A stretch of DNA of 64,000 nt from Botrimarina hoheduenensis. Lineage in GTDB: Bacteria > Planctomycetota > Planctomycetia > Pirellulales > Lacipirellulaceae. The stretch covers positions 108,276-172,275 of the forward strand of contig NZ_SJPH01000006.1 in NCBI RefSeq assembly GCF_007859815.1, in the 5' to 3' direction. Below are positions 1-12,242 of the stretch, piece by piece; the first letter of the stretch is position 1; every line of letters begins with the position of its first letter. The notes under the pieces were generated by a model that worked only from the letters and a program-made list of their open reading frames with translations, was not told the DNA's origin and made no database searches. The position numbers and the translations under genes were made by a program.

Positions 1-876
1 GAGATGTACCTGGCGGACGGCGCCCCGCTGCATTCGCACGGCTTGCACGATTACCGTCGCCGACGGATCGATGAACGGCTGACGGAACTCGCGCACGCTA
101 CGGTCGAAGACATGCAGCGGCTGCAGTACGACGTCACGAGCCTTCACGCTCGTGAGCTCTTGCCGGTGCTTCTTACCCACCTGGATGAAGAGCATGTGGT
201 GCGGCGTCGGCTCGAGCACTGGGACCACCGCTTCGACCCCGCGAGCGAAGGTGCCCCGCTCTTCATCGCGTTCTATCGGCTGGTACTGCTCGAGATTTTC
301 GGTGCCGAGCAGGGGATCGGCTGGCGCCGCATGCTTTACCTCACCACACGCATCGGCTATTCGGCGATGCTCTTAACGGCGTGCGATCGCATGCTTCCGA
401 AGGTCACGAGTGCCTGGTGGCAGGATCGCGATAAAGGAGCGCTTATCCGCCGCGCGGCAGACCGAGCGGCGGAGGAACTTGCGCGCAATCCAGCCGGCCA
501 GCGCTGGAGCGATGTCAATGCGTTCCACTTCATCAATCGGTTCTATAGCGGTCGCGGCGGATCGATCACCGGCCGATTGCTGGGGTACGAGTCCTCACGC
601 ACGCCGATGCCGGGCTGCCACGCGACCCTGTTTCAGGGGCACTTGAAGGCGACCGCCCGCCGCGAATCGACCTTCGCGCCGAGCTACCACTTTGTGGCCG
701 ACCTCTCCACCGACACCGCCTGGACCAATCTGCCGGGCGGGCCTTCCGAGAACCATCTATCCAAGTGGTATCAGTCGGACGTTGCGCGCTGGCGTACCGG
801 GGGGTATAAGCCGCTGGTGGGCGCAGTCCCCCCCACGCCGCTCGTCACCCCAGCGCGTTCGCCGTTTGGCGGCTAG
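1..876 (+). CDS. Penicillin acylase (S45) family protein, C-terminal part
   Basis: The frame is already open at base 1, so the N-terminal part lies outside the window. The visible 291 residues look like the end of the beta chain of an S45 N-terminal-nucleophile hydrolase: near the end is LPGGPSENHLSKWY followed by a WRTGGYKPL block, matching the family's signature of a Gly-rich loop, then a Tyr/Trp-rich helix and a 'Y.P' ending. Members cleave amide bonds in penicillin G, acyl-homoserine lactones or related N-acyl compounds, usually after export and self-cleavage. The catalytic N-terminal Ser of the beta chain should be upstream and cannot be checked, so the substrate is unknown. Confidence 0.82.
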   Translation, partial: EMYLADGAPLHSHGLHDYRRRRIDERLTELAHATVEDMQRLQYDVTSLHARELLPVLLTHLDEEHVVRRRLEHWDHRFDPASEGAPLFIAFYRLVLLEIFGAEQGIGWRRMLYLTTRIGYSAMLLTACDRMLPKVTSAWWQDRDKGALIRRAADRAAEELARNPAGQRWSDVNAFHFINRFYSGRGGSITGRLLGYESSRTPMPGCHATLFQGHLKATARRESTFAPSYHFVADLSTDTAWTNLPGGPSENHLSKWYQSDVARWRTGGYKPLVGAVPPTPLVTPARSPFGG

Positions 877-888
877 CCGAGCGGTTGG

Positions 889-1125
889 CTAACGCACAAC
901 GACGCGCACGCGCGGACCGCCGCTGTAAAAGTGCCGGGTTGTTGCCGGCCACCTCTGCGTGGGGGCGCGGAACGAGACCGACGTGCGGATCGACGGATCG
1001 ATCGGGGCCCGGGTGCTCCACCGGCGGAGCCGCCATTGGGGACCGGCCTCGACCGCCTCACAGGCCATCAGGCAGAACCCCAGCCCGAGCGCGGCGATCG
1101 TTAGCGATTTTTGGAGGGGACGCAT
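889..1125 (-). CDS. Small secreted hypothetical protein
   Basis: This is a 78-residue protein of unknown function. It opens with a classical Sec signal (MRPLQK, then a hydrophobic stretch AALGLGFCLMA, cleavage probably after AVEA), and the mature part is short and rich in Arg and aromatic residues, ending FYSGGPRVRVVVR. I chose the ATG at 1125 because a GAGGAG Shine-Dalgarno sits about 10 nt upstream; an upstream in-frame start would put 11 polar residues before the signal. It is convergent with the acylase gene. The signal peptide and ribosome site argue for a real gene, but its small size leaves doubt. Confidence 0.55.
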   Translation of the reverse strand: MRPLQKSLTIAALGLGFCLMACEAVEAGPQWRLRRWSTRAPIDPSIRTSVSFRAPTQRWPATTRHFYSGGPRVRVVVR

Positions 1126-1560
1126 GGTCGGGATGCTCCTCGTGGCTTCAGAAGTCATGGCGTGTGCCTAGCGGTGCGCCGGGCGGTTTGAGGAATTATA
1201 CGCCCGATCGGCAGAAGACGAGGGCAACAGCGGAGTCTGCCATTGTGGCGGTCTGCCGACTCGGTCGGCGGTGCGCAGGGTGGGGTGCCGACCATAGGGG
1301 GGGACCGCCATTTTGCGGCGGCTTGGCGGCTTTTCATTGGTTTTCTAGCAATCGGCTCGGGGCGGGGTCGGTCGCACATCCATTGGCACCGCAGTTGCTT
1401 ACCTTGGGTAGACATCTGTGTTATCGGTGCGCTTTGGCAGCCATTTGGCCGTGAGCCCCGCCCCGCAGAGCCCCTAAGAAATCGATCCCGGGCGGCTTGC
1501 GTCGCTCGATCGCGTATCAACTGTTGGTCCACGTCATTCACTCCGCAGGTAAACCCCGTC
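1126..1560. other. Intergenic region upstream of groES, with a structured segment
   Basis: This is the divergent spacer between the small secreted protein and groES. I see no CIRCE (TTAGCACTC-N9-GAGTGCTAA) operator. It does hold a perfect 8-bp inverted repeat, TGGCGGTC (1246-1253) and GACCGCCA (1303-1310), enclosing a GCCGAC-TCG-GTCGGC hairpin (1255-1269). A second GCCGAC at 1287-1292 could compete for the same GTCGGC. No gene was recognised. Confidence 0.45.
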
Positions 1561-1878
1561 ATGGCGACCGCCACTAAGAAGAAGACCAAGGTCAAGCTCG
1601 AGCCGATGGGCGACAAGGTTGTCGTCGAGCGTCTCGCCTCGTCGGACGTCACCGCTGGCGGCATCGTGCTGCCGGATTCATCGAAGGAAAAGCCTAATCG
1701 GGGGACGATCGTCGCCGTTGGTCCCGGCAAGCTGCTGGACGACGGCAGCCGTGGCACGCTCCAGGTGAAGGTCGGCGACCAGGTGCTGTTCACCAGCTAC
1801 GCCCCCGAGACGATCGAACTGGGCGACGAGGAATACCTGCTGATGGGCGAGTCCGACATTCTCGCCGTCGTTGAATAA
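1561..1878 (+). CDS. groES: Co-chaperonin GroES (Cpn10)
   Basis: This is a 105-residue protein that forms the heptameric lid of the GroEL folding chamber in the cytoplasm. The core reads LEPMGDKVVVERL, then GGIVLPDSSKEKPNRGTI (the mobile loop, with the usual IVL triplet), VGPGK and GDQVLF, ending EEYLLMGESDILAVVE. The first eleven residues are Lys/Thr-rich and slightly longer than in E. coli. I chose the ATG at 1561 because the upstream extension of the frame has no GroES similarity. groEL follows 166 bp downstream, the standard groESL order. No HrcA/CIRCE operator is visible, so heat-shock control is by another, unseen mechanism. Confidence 0.97.
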   Translation: MATATKKKTKVKLEPMGDKVVVERLASSDVTAGGIVLPDSSKEKPNRGTIVAVGPGKLLDDGSRGTLQVKVGDQVLFTSYAPETIELGDEEYLLMGESDILAVVE

Positions 1879-1981
1879 GCGTCTCGGAAACAGGTGTCGA
1901 AGCCACCACCGTCGGCGACGCCCAGCACGGAGCGCCGCTTTGGTGGTGACCCACGAATTCCAATCCCAATCGCCCTACTAA

Positions 1982-3664
<1,683 letters not shown>

Positions 3665-3678
3665 GCCGAGTGAGTTTT

Positions 3679-3706
3679 TAGCCCCGGGTCATAGATCCGG
3701 GGCTAA
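3679..3706. other. Hairpin downstream of groEL
   Basis: A perfect 10-bp stem, TTAGCCCCGG (3679-3688) and CCGGGGCTAA (3697-3706), with an 8-nt loop, lies directly after the groEL stop. No T-run follows on the + strand, so it is more likely a 3'-end stabilising hairpin than a terminator. Confidence 0.6.
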
Positions 3707-3727
3707 ATCAAAATACGAAGAAACGAC

Positions 3728-3759
3728 AAAGCCGCCGGCGCAAGCCGGCGGCTTTTTTT
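3728..3759 (+). terminator. Rho-independent terminator of groESL
   Basis: The stem AAAGCCGCCGGC (3728-3739) pairs with GCCGGCGGCTTT (3744-3755) across a GCAA tetraloop and continues into a T-tract. It is placed to end the groES-groEL transcript. Confidence 0.93.
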
Positions 3760-3816
3760 GTGCTTAACGCGCGTCACTCTCTCGCTGCTTGGCATGGTTC
3801 TAACCGCCAGCGTGAG

Positions 3817-4170
3817 CTAATTCGTGGCCGGGGTGCGGAACACGAAATAGACCGCCCCCACAAGGCACAGCGCGGCCCACAGGTGATCCCAACGCAGCGT
3901 CGCCTTCATGTAGAACAGGGCGAACGGCACGAACACCGAGAGGGCGATCGCCTCTTGCAGCAGCTTGAGCTGACCCAGGTCGAGCCGTGTGTAGCCGATC
4001 CGATTAGCGGGCACCTGCAACAGGTACTCGAACAGGGCAACGCCCCAGCTGGCCAGTGCGGCGACAATCCACGGCTTGTGCCCCAGCTCTTTCAGGTGCG
4101 CGTACCACGCGAACGTCATGAACACATTCGAGAGCGTCAGCAGGGCGATCGTCGTCAAGACGGGAGACAT
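3817..4170 (-). CDS. DMT-superfamily small membrane protein (DUF486 family)
   Basis: This is a 117-residue inner-membrane protein with four hydrophobic segments (about residues 3-22, 34-52, 70-88 and 96-112). It matches the DUF486/DMT group: FMTFAWYAHLK near the start, then PWIVAALASWGVALFEY, PANRIGYTRL, LKLLQEAIALSVF and RWDHLWAALCLVGAVYFVFR. Transport function in this family is unproven. It shares strand and direction with the next gene (4181-4456, 10 bp away), so the two are probably co-transcribed. The normal family length is about 110-120, so it is complete. Confidence 0.85.
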   Translation of the reverse strand: MSPVLTTIALLTLSNVFMTFAWYAHLKELGHKPWIVAALASWGVALFEYLLQVPANRIGYTRLDLGQLKLLQEAIALSVFVPFALFYMKATLRWDHLWAALCLVGAVYFVFRTPATN

Positions 4171-4180
4171 CGGAGCGCGC

Positions 4181-4456
4181 TCAGCCGTGCTGGTCCGGGT
4201 ACCACGGTGCGGCGATCTTCAGCGCTGCCCAGGGCACGAAAAACAGAATCAGGCTCAGCCCCTTCATCATCGCGAGTATCTCGTAGACCGCCTCGTCGAA
4301 CGCCTCGGGGCTGAGCCGAAAGAGTTCCGCGTGAATCGCGTACGCGGTGTCGTGCAGCGTGAGGTACAACACCAGACCGAGCGCCTGGATCACGATCGCC
4401 ACCAGGAAGCAGACGCCGAACGGGTTGGCTATCGCGCTGAGAAATTGGCGGGTCAT
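4181..4456 (-). CDS. Small two-helix membrane protein (DUF6868-like)
   Basis: This 91-residue protein has two membrane helices (about residues 13-33 and 64-82) separated by a soluble loop, HDTAYAIHAELFRLSPEAFDEAVYEI. The layout of helix, His/Leu-rich loop with FRLSPEAFD, and second helix resembles the DUF6868 family of unknown function; I make that match from memory. A strong ribosome site, GGAGGA about 9 nt upstream, fixes the ATG. It lies between lepA and the DUF486 gene and is probably co-expressed with the latter. Confidence 0.75.
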   Translation of the reverse strand: MTRQFLSAIANPFGVCFLVAIVIQALGLVLYLTLHDTAYAIHAELFRLSPEAFDEAVYEILAMMKGLSLILFFVPWAALKIAAPWYPDQHG

Positions 4457-4541
4457 TTTCGGGTTCCTCCGCGGGGGGGTGAAATGATCGCTCGGGTTAG
4501 CGGATCCCAGCGCTCGCCCTGCGGGCGTGTGGCCGCCCGGG

Positions 4542-6440
<1,899 letters not shown>

Positions 6441-6630
6441 TGCGGCGTGTCGAGCGGTGTCGGAGGGAGCGAAGGCGGGGCCAATCGGTACGCCGAGCAC
6501 GCTGAGCGGCACTTTGCTCGGTGAGGGACGGCAACTTACAGGCAAACCGTCTATTTGACCTCGCCACCACCGGCAACGGAAGAGCGACGCCCGCCGAGGG
6601 TTTCGGCTTCAGGCTGCTATCGTCGGGCTT

Positions 6631-7572
6631 TCACGGGCTGCTGGCCGCCGCCGCTTGGCCTTCAAAACGACGAAAAACGTTGAGCGCGGGGGGGCTCGGT
6701 GCTGTGCCGATCATGCCCGTCACCTCGGTCCAGGTGCCGTCAACAAGGGACAGAGCGTATCCGCCGGAGATTCCGTCGGGGGCAGACCGCTCTCCCTCCA
6801 GGAGCTGGTAATTGTTGAACCAGAAAGTCGCCACTCCGCCCGCGACGCGGATCTCCCAGTCGGTCTTCCAGATCCGCACGGTCTTGCCGTCGCGGCTCAG
6901 CCGGACCGCCTCGACGCCGGGTTCAACGAGTTTTTCGATGACCGTCCCGTCGGGGCGTTCACACCGCCAGGTGCCCAGCGCAAGCTGTTCGAGTTCGGCT
7001 TTCCGCTGATCGTCGGAGCGGTTGATCTGGAAGGGTTCGGCATTGCTCGAGGGCCACAGCCGCGTCGCTTTGCCGGGGACAAATTGGGCGGTTGGTGCCA
7101 AAGGGGCGACACGCGAATTGCTAGGCCGCACGGGGCGATTGGCCCCCGTAGTCACCCGACGAAACGCGTCGAAACGCGGGGGGCCTATCGCGTCGGCCTC
7201 CAGACGCACCATTTCGTACCATGCGTCGTCCGTGACTTTCAGCAGGTACTGTCCCGCATAACTAGGCGGAAAGACCCGCCCGCCCTCAAGGCTTTCAAAG
7301 TTGCCAAACTTGTAGAGCACAAATTCGCCGACGGCCTCGAGCTGCCACTCACAGCGCCATTTCATCGAGACGACATCGTCAAGATAGATCGTGACGGTCT
7401 CGTGATCCTCGTCGACCTCTTTCACGTTGCGTTGACGCACGCCGTTGTTGTTGGACTCAATTTCCCAGGTCCCAAGACACTGCCGACGGACCGCTTCGAG
7501 ATCGACGGCACCGCAGGGGGCAACTTGCAGCAGGCAAACGACGGTGCAGCAAAGCAGGGCAGGGCGGCGCAT
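6631..7572 (-). CDS. Secreted protein with two tandem lipocalin-like repeats
   Basis: This 313-residue protein has a Sec signal (MRRPALLCCTVVCLLQVAPCGA) and two homologous halves. Each half starts LGTW and ends FRR: residues about 32-142 (LGTWEIES ... PRFDAFRR) and about 195-305 (LGTWRCER ... PALNVFRR). Shared internal points are an acidic 'V..DG/ED..TV.I' strand, a W-E/W-R strand, an F..Y..LEG turn and a YAGQYLL/SGGYALS strand. It looks like a duplicated small beta-barrel domain, probably periplasmic. I do not recognise a named family or ligand. The start at 7572 is the only one directly before a signal peptide; the longer frame has 50 unlikely residues. Confidence 0.75.
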   Translation of the reverse strand: MRRPALLCCTVVCLLQVAPCGAVDLEAVRRQCLGTWEIESNNNGVRQRNVKEVDEDHETVTIYLDDVVSMKWRCEWQLEAVGEFVLYKFGNFESLEGGRVFPPSYAGQYLLKVTDDAWYEMVRLEADAIGPPRFDAFRRVTTGANRPVRPSNSRVAPLAPTAQFVPGKATRLWPSSNAEPFQINRSDDQRKAELEQLALGTWRCERPDGTVIEKLVEPGVEAVRLSRDGKTVRIWKTDWEIRVAGGVATFWFNNYQLLEGERSAPDGISGGYALSLVDGTWTEVTGMIGTAPSPPALNVFRRFEGQAAAASSP

Positions 7573-7791
7573 GGCTTTCTCTGGAAGGGGACACATGGGC
7601 TCTTGTAGGGCACACACGGAGATCGACACCGAAAATTCGGACCGGTCAGGTGAGATAATCCTCACTCGCGATGCTAGGCGGCTTGGAAACCGCAAACAAG
7701 CAACTTCTCTAGCGAGAGGCAAGCTTTTTTAAGCGTGGTCAGCAACGGTGATCGCTGCGCGATGTCGAAGCCGACGCCTTGCTTTTCACGG

Positions 7792-8862
7792 CTAGCGGCT
7801 CGCTAGCTCTGCCCGCTTGCGGGCGATCGTCTCCAGAAGCTGCTTCTGCGGGTCGGCAAATTTTTGCACCCCTTCGCGCATGAGCGTCGTTTCCAGGTGT
7901 GCGAAATCAACCTGAGCGGCGATGTTGGCCAGAATCGCGGGCGCGGCCTGCTCATCGACACGGCGGCCGAAGGTCAGCCCGCTGGCTTGTGTCGCAGCGT
8001 TGGTAGCGGGGGGATTGGTCTGGATGTCACTCCCGGCGAGCGCCTCGACGTACTTCCAGGCCTTGTCTTCCGGCTTCTTCGTGCCGGTGCTCGCGAAGAT
8101 GATTTCTTGGTGGAGGTCCAGCTCGGGGTGCTGGGCGGCGGCCTTCTTCCAAAAGTCTTGGTTAGCCTGCCACACCTGCTTGGCGTTCACGATGCCGACC
8201 TGTCCGCGGGTTGGGGCGGACAGTTCCGAACAGTGCTGATCGGTGTACACATCGATCCGCGAGACAAAGATGCTGTAGACGCTCTTGAAGCCGGAGAGTG
8301 TCTCTCTCCTCAGGGCACCACGCCACACCGCGTCGCGCGCGCGCTCGTACTGTTCGAGCGTGAACAGCAGGGTCACGTTGAGCGTGATCCCCGCGGCGGC
8401 AAGCTCCTCGAGCGCGTCGATCCCCGCAGGGGTAGCGGGCACCTTGATCATGCGGTTCTCTTGGCCCACACTCCACTCGTTGCCCAGCTCGATATACCGC
8501 GCCACACGCTCTTCGTGCGGCAGATTAAGCGTGGGGTCTTCGATCAACGGGTCGAGCTCGAAGCTCACCCAACCGTCGTCGCAGCCGGTGTCTTCCCAGA
8601 TGGGTAGAAAAGCTTCTTGCGCGAGACTCACGACATGGTCGGCCATGGCCCATGCGATGTCGTCGTCGTCGAAACCCTCTGAGATTAGCTCGGCGATGAG
8701 GTCATCGAAGCGCCCGGTGCCGATCAGGTCGGCGATGATTGCCGGGTTTGATGTGGCACCCGTTGCGCCGTAATCGAGATTCTGCTCGACGAGCTCGGGA
8801 TCGACCGAGTCCAGCCACAGCTTGGTTCCGCAGGCAATGAGCGATTCGAGTGGCGTGGTCAT
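7792..8862 (-). CDS. tal: Transaldolase
   Basis: This 356-residue enzyme of the non-oxidative pentose phosphate pathway moves a dihydroxyacetone unit between sugar phosphates. The TIM-barrel motifs are clear: [19 protein letters not shown] (residues 34-41), the Schiff-base lysine in [10 protein letters not shown] (Lys140), [16 protein letters not shown], and SRIDVYTD. The length suits the TalB/TalC-like long subgroup. The ATG overlaps the stop of the upstream desaturase gene by ATGA, so translation is probably coupled, although the two products have no obvious metabolic link. Confidence 0.93.
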   Translation of the reverse strand: MTTPLESLIACGTKLWLDSVDPELVEQNLDYGATGATSNPAIIADLIGTGRFDDLIAELISEGFDDDDIAWAMADHVVSLAQEAFLPIWEDTGCDDGWVSFELDPLIEDPTLNLPHEERVARYIELGNEWSVGQENRMIKVPATPAGIDALEELAAAGITLNVTLLFTLEQYERARDAVWRGALRRETLSGFKSVYSIFVSRIDVYTDQHCSELSAPTRGQVGIVNAKQVWQANQDFWKKAAAQHPELDLHQEIIFASTGTKKPEDKAWKYVEALAGSDIQTNPPATNAATQASGLTFGRRVDEQAAPAILANIAAQVDFAHLETTLMREGVQKFADPQKQLLETIARKRAELASR

Positions 8863-9914
8863 GGATGCTTGGATTCCTGGCGGGGAGTCAGCTCAGGTGC
8901 TCTGTGTGACGCAGCGTGCGGCGCTGCTGCCTTCTTTCTCGGAGGTTCTGAGCGTGGTTGCAAGTGGTGCAGCGGCGCGGCGGCAGCTTCCCTCACCGCC
9001 GTCACGGGGACGATATCCCACACCAGCCCACAAGCACGCAGCAGCCGGATCGAAGCGTAAGTGACGTCGATTTCCCACCACCGATGGCCGTGGGCGGCGG
9101 CACGCTGATCGGCGTGATGGTTGTTGTGCCATCCTTCGCCGTTGCTGATGAGCCCCACCAAGAAGTTGTTGCGAGAATTCTCGCGTGTGTCGTAGTTGCG
9201 ATAGCCCCAGGTGTGCGCGATCGAGTTCACGCTCCATGTGATGTGCCAAACAAGCACCGTGCGAACGAAGACCCCCCACACCAGCACGCTCAGGCCCAGT
9301 CGCAAGGCTTCTTGTGCCGATCCGCTCACGAGCCATCCGGCACCAAAGCCGGCAATCAAAAAAAGCGCGGCATGGGCCGCATAGACCCAGACCCAGCGTA
9401 GATTGCGTTCGAGACCCAGGTAAAAAGGGTCGCGGAGCACGTCGCGGGCGTACTTTTCATAGGCGGCCGCGGAGTTGAGCGAGGGATTCTCGACGAACAC
9501 CCATCCTACGTGTCCCCAAAACAACGAACCAAGCGGCGAGTGGGGATCTTCCTCGCGGTCAGAGTGTTGGTGGTGAGCTCGGTGGGTCGCGACAAAATGC
9601 CCTGGAGTTTTTTCGAGGCAGCATACGCCCAGCACGGCAAGCAGATGTTCGAGCCACGCAGCGCAGCGAAAACTCCGATGGGTCAGCAGGCGGTGATACC
9701 CCAGATTGATGCCCAGCGTGCCGAACACGTAGCAGCCCGCGATGGCCAGCGCCACGCCCCACCAGCTGAAAAGCCACGGTGAGAACGCCGTGGCGGCCAA
9801 AAGATGGATCGTGAGCACCGTTGCCAGTGCAGGCCAATCGATCCGGCGTGGCGCTGCCGAGGGGGTGGCTACGGCGTTCGGGGGCGACATTCGGGGGCGG
9901 CCTGCGTGGTGCAT
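8859..9914 (-). CDS. Acyl-CoA/fatty-acid desaturase (delta-9 type)
   Basis: This is an integral membrane di-iron desaturase that introduces a double bond in acyl chains, tuning membrane fluidity. All three histidine boxes are present: HRLLTH, HRAHHQH (followed by [10 protein letters not shown]) and HNNHH. It has four predicted membrane segments around them. The start is uncertain: ATG at 9914 (MHHAGRP, with a weak GGGG upstream) or ATG at 9890 (MSPPNAV); both precede the first helix (about [17 protein letters not shown]). The His/Pro-rich C-terminal tail ([14 protein letters not shown]) is probably a cytosolic extension. It is coupled to transaldolase by a 4-bp overlap. Confidence 0.9.
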   Translation of the reverse strand: MHHAGRPRMSPPNAVATPSAAPRRIDWPALATVLTIHLLAATAFSPWLFSWWGVALAIAGCYVFGTLGINLGYHRLLTHRSFRCAAWLEHLLAVLGVCCLEKTPGHFVATHRAHHQHSDREEDPHSPLGSLFWGHVGWVFVENPSLNSAAAYEKYARDVLRDPFYLGLERNLRWVWVYAAHAALFLIAGFGAGWLVSGSAQEALRLGLSVLVWGVFVRTVLVWHITWSVNSIAHTWGYRNYDTRENSRNNFLVGLISNGEGWHNNHHADQRAAAHGHRWWEIDVTYASIRLLRACGLVWDIVPVTAVREAAAAPLHHLQPRSEPPRKKAAAPHAASHRAPELTPRQESKHP

Positions 9915-10049
9915 ACGGTTGGAGCCCCGCAACCTACGCTTGCGGTCTAACGCCGGTCTAGGTCAAACGATCAAGGTACGACCAATCGAGCCTAAAATCG
10001 CGGCTAAACCGATCGAGCGTCGGTTGCCACTACGGCTCGGCGTGGGGGC

Positions 10050-11057
10050 TTAGCCCTTGAGGCAATCCGCTCGGGCAAGCCCCGCGGCACCGATGTAGCC
10101 CGCGTTCCCGCCAAGCTCGGCAAAGTCGATGGCGATGGCGTCGCGAAGGCTTGGGATCAACCGCTGACGGGTTTGGTTCCGCACTTCCGCTAAGAAACGC
10201 TCCCCCAGCGGGTGACCCGCACCGCCGAAGGTCAGCGATCCACCGATGACGACGGCTTCGGGATCGATCGTGTGGACCACGGTGACGATCCCGATCGCCA
10301 GATAACGAGCCGTATCGAGCACGATCTGATGGGCGATCGCGTCGCCCGCTTCGGCGGCGTTGGCGATCAGTAGCGGTGAGAGTTCTTCGCCCGCTTCGAT
10401 GCTATCGCGGAGCGAAGTCTCGACGAACTGATCCGCCAAGATGCGGCGCGCCTGCGCCACCACGCCGTAGCTACCGCAGTAGCCTTCCAGGCTGCCGCGA
10501 ATCCCGAGCGAGTTGAGCGGGGCAGTCGGAGAGGCATCGATAATGATGTGGCCGATCTCGCCGCCGCAGCTGTGCTCGCCGTCGAGCACGCGATCGTTGA
10601 GGATAATGCCCCCGCCCACGCCCGTGCCGAGGGTGACCATCACCAAGCTGTTGTATTTGGCCCCGGCTCCGCCCCAGTATTCGCCATAGGCCGCGGCGTT
10701 GGCGTCGTTCTCGTAGTTGACGCGGAGGCCCGTGGCTTTAGCAAAGAGATCCCGAAGCGGTGTGTTGTGCCAAGCGGGCAGGTTGCCGGGGCAGAGCAGC
10801 ATGCCGGCCTTGAGGTCCATCGGGCCGGGCGAAGCGAGGCCGACCGCGTGCAACGCTTTTTTGAGACCCGCCTCGGCGGCAAGTTCTTGGAGGGTCGCAG
10901 CGACACGCTCCGCCACGGCTCCGGGTCCGTCTTCTTGCTGGGTAGGGATCGAACGAAACGCGATCGGTTGAGCGTCGTCGCCAACCAGCCCGATCTTGAT
11001 GTTGGTTCCGCCAATATCGATACCGGCGTAGACCGCCGCTTGGTTGGCCTCGGGCAT
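10050..11057 (-). CDS. ROK-family sugar kinase (glucokinase-like)
   Basis: This 335-residue cytoplasmic kinase of the ASKHA fold probably phosphorylates glucose or a related sugar with ATP. Motifs: the phosphate-1 loop GIDIGGTNIK, SPGPMDL, ENDANAAAYGEYWGG (with the catalytic Asp), LGTGVGGGII, GGEIGHIII, and IGGSLTFGGAG near the end. The ROK zinc-binding CxCGxxGCxE segment is replaced by LNSLGIRGSLEGYCG, so the expected cysteines are gone while the G-x-x-G-x-L-E frame is kept. I set the start at the ATG at 11057 (MPEANQAAVYAG); the longer frame adds an atypical leader. The gene is monocistronic, divergent from the ArsR operon. Confidence 0.9.
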   Translation of the reverse strand: MPEANQAAVYAGIDIGGTNIKIGLVGDDAQPIAFRSIPTQQEDGPGAVAERVAATLQELAAEAGLKKALHAVGLASPGPMDLKAGMLLCPGNLPAWHNTPLRDLFAKATGLRVNYENDANAAAYGEYWGGAGAKYNSLVMVTLGTGVGGGIILNDRVLDGEHSCGGEIGHIIIDASPTAPLNSLGIRGSLEGYCGSYGVVAQARRILADQFVETSLRDSIEAGEELSPLLIANAAEAGDAIAHQIVLDTARYLAIGIVTVVHTIDPEAVVIGGSLTFGGAGHPLGERFLAEVRNQTRQRLIPSLRDAIAIDFAELGGNAGYIGAAGLARADCLKG

Positions 11058-11253
11058 AGCTGAGCGGTGGGGCTGCGAGTTGAGCGAGAAGGAAAGCGGG
11101 TTTCGTGGTGTGCGGCTAACGCACAAGGATCGTAAGGGGCGTGCTGCTGGTTCGCAATTCCGAACCTGAGCCGCCAACGGCAAGCCAGCCCTGGCTCAGC
11201 GCACCGTCTACGACAGTTGTCGCGACAAGATGCCGCGGCAAAAAAACTTATTG

Positions 11254-11277
11254 ATATATCGGAATGTGACGATATAT
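11254..11277. promoter_or_regulatory. Probable ArsR operator
   Basis: A perfect inverted repeat, ATATATCG (11254-11261) and CGATATAT (11270-11277), with an 8-nt spacer, ends 9 bp before the arsR-family ATG. AT-rich dyads of this size are the typical binding site of ArsR/SmtB dimers, so autoregulation of the downstream three genes is likely. The site stands out sharply against the GC-rich background. Confidence 0.75.
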
Positions 11278-11286
11278 TGATGTGTT

Positions 11287-11628
11287 ATGGGAAAGAAGAA
11301 AACCACATCGGCTCCGCCAGCCGGCCCCCGAATCACGCCGCTGGATCAGCTCGCCGAAGCCGCCGAGTGCCTGCGTGTGCTCGCCCACCCGCACCGGCTG
11401 CGGATGCTGCAGCTGGTTCGCCAGGGGGACTTCACCGTGGGCGAGCTTGCCGCGGCTTGTGAAATCGTGAGTCCCGCTGCTTCGGAGCACCTGCGGCTGA
11501 TGGAGCGGTGCGGGTTCTTGGTGGCAGACCAACGAGGCCGCCGCCGCTATTACCGCTTGGCAGAGGAACACGTCCCGCATCTGACGGCGATCTTGACCTG
11601 CATCGAGTCACGCTTCGGTGCCGCTTGA
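11287..11628 (+). CDS. ArsR/SmtB-family repressor, possible sulfur sensor
   Basis: This is a 113-residue winged-helix dimer regulator. The fold reads AECLRVLAHPHRLRMLQLV, VGELAAACEIVSPAASEHLRLMERCGFL (recognition helix SPAASEHLRLM) and GRRRYYRLA. The cysteines are at 28, 58, 75 and 105. Classic metal motifs such as CVC are absent. Cys28 near the second helix and Cys105 in the last helix are placed roughly like the pair used by persulfide sensors such as SqrR/BigR; this is an inference. The context supports it: an operator just upstream and two sulfurtransferase genes downstream (45 and 40 bp spacings). Confidence 0.88.
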   Translation: MGKKKTTSAPPAGPRITPLDQLAEAAECLRVLAHPHRLRMLQLVRQGDFTVGELAAACEIVSPAASEHLRLMERCGFLVADQRGRRRYYRLAEEHVPHLTAILTCIESRFGAA

Positions 11629-11672
11629 AACCCTTGAGAAATTCTTCAACCAATTACCCCGGGTAACCCCTC

Positions 11673-12203
11673 ATGAGCGCAGTTCCTACGATCACTCCCG
11701 AAGAGCTTCGCGCCAAGTTGAGCAGTGGCGTGGTGTTGATCGATGTTCGCACTCCCGCCGAGTTCGGCGAGGCGCACGTCGAGGGCGCTCGAAACGTGCC
11801 GCTTGATCGGCTCGATCCGTCGAAGTTTCTCAACCAGCCGGGAACCCTGCACGTCATCTGTCAACGCGGCGGGCGTGCAAAGCAGGCTTGCGAAAAACTG
11901 CTGTCGGCCGGGGTTCTCGATTTGGTGAACGTCGAGGGGGGCACCTCCGCTTGCGAATCCGGCGGGCTGCCGCTGGTGAGGGGGGCCAAGGCGATCTCGC
12001 TTGAGCGTCAGGTCCGTATCGCTGCCGGGTCGCTCGTGGTGCTGAGCGTCCTGTTGGGGGTGTTGGTGCATCCGGCATGGTTGGGGCTCGCCGGCTTTGT
12101 GGGCGCTGGCCTGGTCTTTGCGGGGGTCACGGACACCTGTGGGATGGGCATGCTCTTGGCCCGGATGCCTTGGAATCAACGTGCGACCAGCTGCACCCGC
12201 TAA
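11673..12203 (+). CDS. Membrane-anchored rhodanese (rhodanese + DUF2892-like tail)
   Basis: This 176-residue protein has an N-terminal rhodanese domain (about 8-105) with the active-site loop CQRGGRA (Cys63) and the substrate-domain signature LIDVRTPAEFGEAHVEGARNVP. Two membrane helices follow (about 111-128 and 131-150), ending TDTCGMGMLLARMPWN, the organisation of YgaP-like rhodaneses. It probably carries sulfane sulfur as a cysteine persulfide at the inner face of the membrane. It is the second gene of the ArsR-controlled unit. The C-terminal Cys pair (TDTC, SCTR) could also take part in thiol chemistry. Confidence 0.92.
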   Translation: MSAVPTITPEELRAKLSSGVVLIDVRTPAEFGEAHVEGARNVPLDRLDPSKFLNQPGTLHVICQRGGRAKQACEKLLSAGVLDLVNVEGGTSACESGGLPLVRGAKAISLERQVRIAAGSLVVLSVLLGVLVHPAWLGLAGFVGAGLVFAGVTDTCGMGMLLARMPWNQRATSCTR

Positions 12204-12242
12204 CCCGAATCTCTTCCCAAACGAATCTCACCCGAGCTTGCC

